A model generated the notes under the pieces. The model was not told where the DNA came from, did not search any database, and worked only from the letters and a program-made list of their open reading frames with translations. This document shows, one piece after another, positions 57,844 through 64,000 of a stretch of DNA of 64,000 nt. A program made the position numbers and the translations under genes. Source of the DNA: Acinetobacter gandensis (GTDB lineage Bacteria; Pseudomonadota; Gammaproteobacteria; Pseudomonadales; Moraxellaceae); NCBI RefSeq assembly GCF_001678755.1, contig NZ_LZDS01000012.1, positions 186,001 to 250,000 on the forward strand, given 5' to 3'. Each line of letters begins with the position of its first letter. The stretch's first letter is position 1.

Positions 57844-59409
57844 ATGACAGAGCGTTCAATTCATACTGAATTGAACCAGTATCATTTGGGGCTTTGGTAC
57901 AGCGCATATCGCTTTATCATCAGTGCTTGTTTGCTGCTGGTTTTTTTACTGACTTACCCTCAGCTCAATGCCGAATATGCCTATCCACGGCTTTATCTTT
58001 ATGTCTTAACTGCATACTTAGTACTTACTAGTATTCAGTTTATGTCGCTCAAGACCTTAAAAGTCTACATTGCCAATCAACTGCTTATGTTGTTTGTGGT
58101 CGATGTCATTTCCTTAAGTCTTTTGACCTTAGCAACAGATGGGCCCAACCTGCACCTTAGCTTGCTCTTTGTGATCACCATTTTTGCTGCCTCTTTACTA
58201 CTAGATGCTAAAAAAGCCCTGATTGTGACCTTAGTTGCCGTGATCTGTGTGGTCTATCAGCTATTTTTAGGTTCAATCCTTGAATTTACTTCACTTAAAA
58301 ATTTGACCAATAGCGCCATATTGGCCTTTTTATTTTGTGTAGTGTACGGCAGTGCACAAGTCGCTGTTCGCCGCTTCCAGTTAATGGAAAATTTAAATTT
58401 TTCACAATCTCTCGAATTACATCGCCTGCAAAATATTAACCGCTATATCTTGGAGCAGATTGATACAGGCTATTTAGTCCTCGATGAAAATTGCCATGTG
58501 GTATTGAGTAACCCTGCTGCCTGTTACCTACTTGGGATGCCAAACTCATACCACAGCGATAAATATCCGCTTTACACCACACAACCTGACTTATTTGAAT
58601 TACTTAAATTCGAAGAATTAAAAAGTGGTGAAAAATTTCAATTCCAATCCCAACAAAGCCGTTATCACATTCAAGTCGTGGTACAAAAATTAATTGCACC
58701 ACATCAAGTTCTAACCTTATTGGTTCTAGAAGATGCACAGAAACTTAACCAACAGGTTCAACAATTAAAACTGGCTGCACTCGGGCAACTTTCTGCCAGT
58801 ATTGCCCATGAAATCCGCAACCCTTTAGCCGCAATTGTACATGCGAATGATTTATTACCCGGCAGTGATACTGAACAACAAAAAATGCTCAGCGGCATGA
58901 TTTCACGTCAAACCGTACGAATTGATCGTATTATTCAAGATACGCTAAACATGGTGCGTAACAAAGAAACACATCCAGCAGTACTGAAATTAGAACAATT
59001 TATTCCATTATTTATTCAAGAAGATCTATCTGATATTCAAAATCAAATTCGTTTGAATATCCAGCCTCAACTCAGTATTCGATTTGATGAAGCTCAGCTT
59101 CGCCAAATCTTAATTAATTTAGTGCGTAATGCCATTCGGCATAATGATCCAACACACCCTTATATTGAAATCAATGTACGTTCCGAACTCAAAAAAGTAC
59201 AAATTGATGTCCGTGATTTTGGTCAAGGCGTGGCAACACAAGACCAAGCACAACTGTTTCAACCATTTTTTAGTACCGAAATTACTGGAACTGGTTTAGG
59301 ATTATATTTGGCACATAGCTTCTGTGAAGCGAACCAAGCGCAGCTTTCCTATGTAGAACAAAAACAGGGAGCGTGTTTTAGGATTGTCAGTCAACAAGCT
59401 GTTCTTTAA
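57844..59409 (+). CDS. pilS: Two-component sensor kinase PilS
   Basis: This 521-residue inner-membrane kinase has six N-terminal helices (about 20-185), a PAS-like linker (DTGYLVLDENCHVVLSNPAAC, ~205-300), the HisKA site SIAHEIRNPLAAI with H322, and an ATPase domain with NLVRNAIRH and GTGLGLYLAH. With PilR it senses pilin and controls pilA through sigma54. Start ATG 57844 has no strong ribosome site. It precedes pilR by 17 bases. Confidence 0.92.
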   Translation: MTERSIHTELNQYHLGLWYSAYRFIISACLLLVFLLTYPQLNAEYAYPRLYLYVLTAYLVLTSIQFMSLKTLKVYIANQLLMLFVVDVISLSLLTLATDGPNLHLSLLFVITIFAASLLLDAKKALIVTLVAVICVVYQLFLGSILEFTSLKNLTNSAILAFLFCVVYGSAQVAVRRFQLMENLNFSQSLELHRLQNINRYILEQIDTGYLVLDENCHVVLSNPAACYLLGMPNSYHSDKYPLYTTQPDLFELLKFEELKSGEKFQFQSQQSRYHIQVVVQKLIAPHQVLTLLVLEDAQKLNQQVQQLKLAALGQLSASIAHEIRNPLAAIVHANDLLPGSDTEQQKMLSGMISRQTVRIDRIIQDTLNMVRNKETHPAVLKLEQFIPLFIQEDLSDIQNQIRLNIQPQLSIRFDEAQLRQILINLVRNAIRHNDPTHPYIEINVRSELKKVQIDVRDFGQGVATQDQAQLFQPFFSTEITGTGLGLYLAHSFCEANQAQLSYVEQKQGACFRIVSQQAVL

Positions 59410-59426
59410 TTTTTTTGGGGTGAAAT

Positions 59427-60857
59427 GTGGATTCTCAACCACTGGTATTATTAGTCGATGATGAGGAAGATTTATGCACCCTCATGCAAATGTCATTGTC
59501 ACGGATGGGAGTCAATACACATATTGCTCATCGCATTGAAGATGCAAAAAAAGCACTATCTAACCATGTGTATGATGCCTGTTTAACTGACCTTAACCTT
59601 CCCGATGGCAATGGGCTGCAACTTTTGGATTGGATCAATGAACACTGTCCAAACCTGCCCGTTGCAGTACTGACTGCCTATGGCAACATGGAAATTGCCA
59701 TTGCAGCGTTAAAGGCAGGCGCATTTGACTTTGTCAGTAAACCAGTCAATACCAAACATTTAGAACAATTGTTGCAAAAAGCACTCAATAAACCGGTTAA
59801 TTCTAATCAACCGCAACAAGACAGTCTTGAACATAAAATGTTGATTGGGCAGTCTTTACCCATTCAACAACTACGTACCACGCTTAAAAAATTAGCTCGT
59901 TCACAAGCACCAGTATTTATTACCGGTGAATCAGGTACAGGCAAAGAAGTTGTAGCGAATCTAGTACATCGTCTCAGTAATCGTAATGAAGGACCATTTA
60001 TTGCCATTAACTGTGGCGCAATTCCATCTGAATTAATGGAAAGTGAACTTTTTGGACATAAAAAAGGCAGCTTTAGTGGTGCGATCCAAGACAAACAAGG
60101 TCTGATCCAATCTGCTCATGGCGGTAGCTTATTTTTAGATGAAATTGCCGAATTGCCTTTGTCCATGCAGGTCAAATTATTGCGTGCTGTACAAGAAAAG
60201 CGGATTCGCCCTGTAGGTTCAGACTGTGAAATCGATGTGGATTTCCGTGTGATCAGTGCCAGTCATCAAGACCTAGATGCTTTAGTGCAACAAGGCCGCT
60301 TCCGTCAGGATCTATATTTCCGCATTCATGTCATGGATTTAGCCCTACCCGCACTTAGAGAACGTGGTGATGACATTTTATTATTGGCAAAATATTTTAT
60401 TCAAAAAATTAGCAATGAATGGGAAATTGCAGCAAAAGCCTTAACCCCTCGCGCTCAGCATTTTTTATTGAGTCAATATTATCCAGGTAATGTTCGTGAA
60501 CTGCGCAATATTATTGAACGCGCCATGACTTTATGTGATGACGAGCAGATTGATTTACAACATTTGCAGAGTGCACCATTACGCCATCCTAACAGTGCCT
60601 TAAATACCTCGGCCCTAAATAACCCTGAGTCCAATGTATCATCACAAGGTTCAGCGGATATCACAGCCTTGCCTAAAAAATTACCAGAAGAAGGCTTAGA
60701 GCTTTATTTGGAAAATATTGAGAAAGACATATTACTCAATGCGCTGAATTTAACCCATTGGAATCGTACTTTGGCAGCAAAAAAACTGGGAATGTCATTT
60801 CGCTCTTTACGTTACCGCTTGAAAAAATTTGGTTTGGATACCGAAGATGAAGAATAA
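59427..60857 (+). CDS. pilR: Sigma54-dependent response regulator PilR
   Basis: This 476-residue NtrC-type activator has a receiver domain (D55 in CLTDLNLPD), an AAA+ domain with Walker A GESGTGKE (167-174) and a Fis-type HTH at the C-terminus (LNLTHWNRTLAAKKLGMSF...). Its L1 loop reads GSFSGA (214-219), where the family motif is GAFTGA and PilR commonly has GSFTGA. The start is GTG 59427 with GGGGTG upstream. It activates pilA transcription in response to PilS. Confidence 0.93.
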   Translation: MDSQPLVLLVDDEEDLCTLMQMSLSRMGVNTHIAHRIEDAKKALSNHVYDACLTDLNLPDGNGLQLLDWINEHCPNLPVAVLTAYGNMEIAIAALKAGAFDFVSKPVNTKHLEQLLQKALNKPVNSNQPQQDSLEHKMLIGQSLPIQQLRTTLKKLARSQAPVFITGESGTGKEVVANLVHRLSNRNEGPFIAINCGAIPSELMESELFGHKKGSFSGAIQDKQGLIQSAHGGSLFLDEIAELPLSMQVKLLRAVQEKRIRPVGSDCEIDVDFRVISASHQDLDALVQQGRFRQDLYFRIHVMDLALPALRERGDDILLLAKYFIQKISNEWEIAAKALTPRAQHFLLSQYYPGNVRELRNIIERAMTLCDDEQIDLQHLQSAPLRHPNSALNTSALNNPESNVSSQGSADITALPKKLPEEGLELYLENIEKDILLNALNLTHWNRTLAAKKLGMSFRSLRYRLKKFGLDTEDEE

Positions 60858-60878
60858 GCCTCGGCTTATTCTTTTTTT
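60851..60878 (+). terminator. Terminator of pilS-pilR
   Basis: AGAATAAGC, loop CTCG, then GCTTATTCT followed by T residues give a 9-bp stem directly overlapping the pilR stop codon. The convergent ctpA gene ends inside the T run. Confidence 0.85.
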
Positions 60879-62052
60879 ATTTTTGGGTTAATAATAAATC
60901 TGCAACATGCTCGATATAATTGTCGTCACGCGCGTCATGTTGTAGTGGGTAATTAAAATCAGGCTGTACGCCAATACCCTCAATCATTTTGCCATTAGGC
61001 GTTAAATATTGAGAGACGGTCATTTGCAGCGCTGCACCGTTATTTAGTGGAAAAAGTTTTTGTACCACACCTTTGCCATAACTTTTTTCACCCGCCACCC
61101 AAGCACGTTTATGCTCTTTCATTGCCGCAGTAAATACTTCAGCCGCTGATGCAGAACGGTTATTAATTAAAATCCCTACTTTTAAATTTTGAAACTCAAA
61201 ACTCGGGAGTGCCTGAAACTCTTGGTCACCTTCCGAACGACTCCTAGTCGAAACAATAATGCCTTGGTTTAAAAATAAATCGGCGCTTTCTACAGCAGCA
61301 GAAAGCAAACCACCAGGGTTGTTTCTTAAATCAAACAATACTGCTTTTACACGCGGCCCATGACTTTCAATCAAGCGTTTAATCTCATTGGCGGTGTCTT
61401 GCTGAAAAACATGCACACTTAACACCAAAACTTGATTACTCAAGAGTTTGGATTCGATATCCGTTTCAATTTTGGTATTACGCACAATATTCAGTGGCTG
61501 ATTCGAAGTGAGTAATTGCAAATTTAAAGTCGAACCAATTGCACCGGCGAGCAAATGTCGAACTTGATCTTGATTAAGTTTTTTGAGTTCTTGATCATCT
61601 ATTTTAAATACAGCTAAGCCATTTTTTAGCCCTTGCTTCGCAGAGTCAGCATCAGCTTTTAAATTATAAATGACCCACTGTTGTAAGGGATTATCGTAGC
61701 GTAAACTAAAATCTACACTCGCCAAATCACCTTCGGTATATTGCAATAGTTGTTTATAGTCTTCAGCAGAAAGATAACGCGAATAACGGTCTAGGCCTCC
61801 CACCAAGCCCTGTATGGCTTGCTGAAATAAAGCATCGTCATTTTTTTCAACTAAATAATTTTCTTTAACCACGCCATAAATTTGCACAAACTGTTGAATC
61901 GATTCAACAGGTACTTCGGCATAGCTTTGTTCATAACTTCCATCAAACTCATCGAAAGCCGACTTTGCTTTGTCGGCTCCCCATGCGAAATGACTTGAGC
62001 ACAGCAGTAGTGCTGTAGCGCTTACAATAGACGTCCAATGTGCTCTAGCCAT
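60877..62052 (-). CDS. ctpA: C-terminal processing serine peptidase, S41 family
   Basis: This 391-residue periplasmic protease has a signal peptide (MARAHWTSIVSATALLLCSSHFAWG), a weakly conserved PDZ region (~95-185) and the S41 core. DLRNNPGGLLSAAV is followed by the catalytic Ser in NRSASAAEV and Lys in GEKSYGKGVVQ. Family members trim murein hydrolases and other envelope proteins. I chose the ATG at 62052 with AAGGA upstream over a TTG at 62058. It lies 17 bases after gpmI, so it is in the same transcript. Confidence 0.9.
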   Translation of the reverse strand: MARAHWTSIVSATALLLCSSHFAWGADKAKSAFDEFDGSYEQSYAEVPVESIQQFVQIYGVVKENYLVEKNDDALFQQAIQGLVGGLDRYSRYLSAEDYKQLLQYTEGDLASVDFSLRYDNPLQQWVIYNLKADADSAKQGLKNGLAVFKIDDQELKKLNQDQVRHLLAGAIGSTLNLQLLTSNQPLNIVRNTKIETDIESKLLSNQVLVLSVHVFQQDTANEIKRLIESHGPRVKAVLFDLRNNPGGLLSAAVESADLFLNQGIIVSTRSRSEGDQEFQALPSFEFQNLKVGILINNRSASAAEVFTAAMKEHKRAWVAGEKSYGKGVVQKLFPLNNGAALQMTVSQYLTPNGKMIEGIGVQPDFNYPLQHDARDDNYIEHVADLLLTQK

Positions 62053-62069
62053 TCCCAATCCTTTGCTAA

Positions 62070-63617
62070 TTAAGCATCCAGTGTAATTAAATTACGACCT
62101 TGCATTTCTGCAGGGACAGGAACATTCATCAACGTTAATAGCGTTGGTGCAACGTCTGCTAATACACCGCCTTCTGCAATCGTTGCTGAAGTAGGACCAA
62201 CATAAATGAACGGAACAAGTTCAGTAGTATGTTGAGTATGCACCTGACCACTTTGGTAATCTTGCATTTGTTCAACATTACCGTGATCGGCTGTAACCAA
62301 CATGTGACCTTTATTTGCCATCACCGCTTCGTATACTCGACCTAAGCACGTATCCACCGCTTCAACCGCCTTAACTGCAGCATCAAACACACCTGTATGG
62401 CCGACCATATCACCATTAGCAAAGTTCACAACCAATAGATCAAATTCACCTGAGTTAATTGCTGCAACCAACTCATCCGTCACTTCATAAGCACTCATTT
62501 CCGGTTTTAGGTCATAAGTTGCAACACTTGGTGATGGAATTAAAATACGTTTTTCACCCGGATATTCATCTTCACGACCGCCGCTAAAGAAAAATGTCAC
62601 ATGTGCATATTTTTCAGTTTCAGCAATACGTAATTGTGTTTTACCCAAGTTAGATAGATATTCACCAATTGAGTTGTGTAATTCTTCTGGCATGTATGCC
62701 ACAGGCGCATCAATCGTTGCTTGATAACGTGTCAACATCACAAATTTAGACAAGTTTGGAACAACTTTACGCTCAAAGCCCGCAAAGTCTTTTTCCACAA
62801 AAGCTTTGGTAATTTCGCGTGCACGGTCAGCACGGAAGTTCATGAAGACAACACTGTCGCCATCTTGAATTTTTGCAAGTTCACCAATACGTGTTGCTGT
62901 TACAAATTCATCTTTTTCATCTGCTGCATAAGCCAGCTCTAAACCTTCAACAGCAGTTTGTGCTGTACGTGCAGCTTCACCTTCAGTCAGTAAACGATAC
63001 GCTTGTTCTACACGGTCCCAACGATTGTCACGGTCCATTGCAAAGTAGCGACCAATCATTGTCGCAATACGACCTTGACCTGGATATTGCGCAAATAATG
63101 CATCTAATTTTTCTAATGAAGGCTGAGCACTTTTTGGTGGCGTATCACGACCATCTAAAAATGCGTGTAAATATACTTTTGCGCCACGTTTTAAAGCAAG
63201 CTCAGCCATAGCGACGATATGATCTTCATGTGAATGAACACCACCTTCAGACAATAAGCCCATGATATGCACTGCACCATTGGTTGCTTTGGCTTTTTCA
63301 ACAGCATCAACTAGTACTTCTTGTTCAAAAAAAGCACCTGTACGAATGTCTTTGGTAATACGAGTGAAGTCTTGATACAGTACACGACCTGCGCCAAGGT
63401 TCATGTGGCCTACTTCTGAGTTACCCATTTGTCCATCTGGAAGACCAACGTCTTCACCAGAACCTGAGATTAATCCATGCGGATGTTTTTCTTGCATTGC
63501 TGTTAAGTTTGGTCGCTTCGCTGCTAAAAAAGCATTATCTTCGACCGCTTCGCGATGACCCACACCATCCATAATTACCAATACGTGTGGGATTTTGCCA
63601 GCAGTTGCATCCGTCAT
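62070..63617 (-). CDS. gpmI: 2,3-bisphosphoglycerate-independent phosphoglycerate mutase
   Basis: This 515-residue manganese enzyme of the alkaline phosphatase fold interconverts 3- and 2-phosphoglycerate. The metal and nucleophile sites are in VLVIMDGVG, the active serine in [12 protein letters not shown], and further ligands in [12 protein letters not shown] and LVTADHGN. Length fits E. coli GpmI (514). The ribosome site is weak. It is followed by ctpA, as in many gammaproteobacteria where an EnvC-like gene often lies between. Confidence 0.96.
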   Translation of the reverse strand: MTDATAGKIPHVLVIMDGVGHREAVEDNAFLAAKRPNLTAMQEKHPHGLISGSGEDVGLPDGQMGNSEVGHMNLGAGRVLYQDFTRITKDIRTGAFFEQEVLVDAVEKAKATNGAVHIMGLLSEGGVHSHEDHIVAMAELALKRGAKVYLHAFLDGRDTPPKSAQPSLEKLDALFAQYPGQGRIATMIGRYFAMDRDNRWDRVEQAYRLLTEGEAARTAQTAVEGLELAYAADEKDEFVTATRIGELAKIQDGDSVVFMNFRADRAREITKAFVEKDFAGFERKVVPNLSKFVMLTRYQATIDAPVAYMPEELHNSIGEYLSNLGKTQLRIAETEKYAHVTFFFSGGREDEYPGEKRILIPSPSVATYDLKPEMSAYEVTDELVAAINSGEFDLLVVNFANGDMVGHTGVFDAAVKAVEAVDTCLGRVYEAVMANKGHMLVTADHGNVEQMQDYQSGQVHTQHTTELVPFIYVGPTSATIAEGGVLADVAPTLLTLMNVPVPAEMQGRNLITLDA

Positions 63618-63739
63618 AATGAATACTCTTTCGTTTATAAATTAATCATCATATCTTACCGAACTTTCGGTGAAGACTCTATGTTGCGACCATAGTTAAT
63701 CTTGGTCAGCAGCATTGTTTTACCCAATGTTGTGCCGAC
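63618..63739 (-). promoter_or_regulatory. gpmI leader with two small hairpins
   Basis: The 122 bases between lptG and gpmI carry two inverted repeats: ACCGA/TCGGT with a four-base loop (63659-63672) and CTATG/CATAG with a seven-base loop (63678-63694). A TATAAA sequence lies near 63640 on the minus strand, without a clear -35 partner. A gpmI promoter here is likely but not proved. Confidence 0.35.
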
Positions 63740-64000
63740 TTAGCGGGCACGATGCAGCAGATAACCACCTACTGCAAACATGAGAATAATCGGTACAAAA
63801 ACGAACCATGCTGGAGATGGCGAATACACCAAACTTGCATAGCCGAGGAAATCTTGAAGGTAGAAGAAGCCAAGCCCAGCAAACAATGCAATGACCAGGC
63901 GAAAACCCATGGATTGTTGACGTAATGGCCCAAAAATAAATGAACAGGCAATCACCACCAAGGCAATCAATGCAAATGGTGAACCGAATTTTTGCCAAAA
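63740..64000 (-). CDS. lptG: LPS export permease LptG (C-terminus; rest beyond window)
   Basis: The frame is open to the right edge. The visible C-terminal part (about 86 residues) contains CSFIFGPLRQQSMGFRLVIA followed by hydrophobic helices and ends in a short basic tail, the pattern of LptG/LptF family permeases. LptG with LptF and LptB2 extracts lipopolysaccharide from the inner membrane. The partner lptF would be expected upstream outside the window. LptG over LptF is chosen on the close match of the FGPLR and following helix pattern. Confidence 0.8.
   Translation of the reverse strand, partial: FWQKFGSPFALIALVVIACSFIFGPLRQQSMGFRLVIALFAGLGFFYLQDFLGYASLVYSPSPAWFVFVPIILMFAVGGYLLHRAR

Overview
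The window reads as one stretch of ordinary chromosome from a gammaproteobacterium of the genus Acinetobacter or a very close relative. The basis is low-GC coding sequence, a fused HisIE, the orders murD-ftsW, dksA-gluQ, xerD-dsbC-hom-thrC and tolC/thiC/nudF/cpdA, Acinetobacter-like start regions (YqgE, MurD, PhoU), and strong protein resemblance from memory. Species cannot be fixed. No insertion sequence, prophage, CRISPR array, rRNA or integron is visible; nearly everything is a core gene.

Layout, left to right. 1-3.7 kb: the end of hisIE, an FBH1/UvrD-like SF1 helicase and a COG3950-like ABC-type ATPase whose catalytic motifs are degenerate. 4.0-10.3 kb: a complete Mrp Na+/H+ antiporter operon (fused mrpAB, then C, D, E, F, G). 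10.4-17.9 kb (minus strand): tpiA, secG, tRNA-Leu(GAG), five tandem initiator tRNA genes, two tandem terminators, rimP-nusA-infB-rbfA. 18.1-22.6 kb: pilB-pilC-pilD-coaE. 22.6-29.2 kb: an EamA transporter, rlmB, ppnP, recN, an exported protein of unknown function, yqgE-ruvX. 29.3-33.9 kb: an efflux operon (FUSC, DUF1656, HlyD; AaeBXA-like) with a divergent IclR regulator. 34.1-38.9 kb: alkB-like dioxygenase, an ABC exporter, phoU, a TolC-family channel. 39.2-44.0 kb: an orphan lipoprotein, a TPP riboswitch with thiC, nudF, cpdA. 44.2-48.6 kb: dksA-gluQ, a small zinc-ribbon protein, murD-ftsW. 48.7-51.2 kb: feoA-feoB plus a small Cys-rich membrane protein behind a Fur-box promoter. 51.3-55.8 kb: xerD, a lipoprotein DsbC, hom, thrC. 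55.9-60.9 kb: pbpG, a GacA-type regulator, pilS-pilR. 60.9-64.0 kb (minus): the lptG end, gpmI, ctpA.

Functional themes are translation and its initiation (initiator tRNAs, IF2, RbfA, RimP, NusA), type IV pili (pilBCD and the PilSR regulators), envelope and division (murD, ftsW, pbpG, ctpA, lptG, secG, tolC), ion and metal homeostasis (mrp, feo) and amino-acid or vitamin synthesis. I found no clear new defence or mobile system. The most interesting items are: the helicase plus degenerate ATPase pair; the initiator tRNA array with a U1/U72 mismatch and a compensatory pair change; a hairpin that takes in the CCA end of tRNA-Leu; a readable switching mechanism for the thiC riboswitch; a Fur box inside the feo promoter; and a CCACAAT repeat cluster between pbpG and the gacA-like gene. 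Where a start codon differs from the longest reading frame, the reason is given in the entry.
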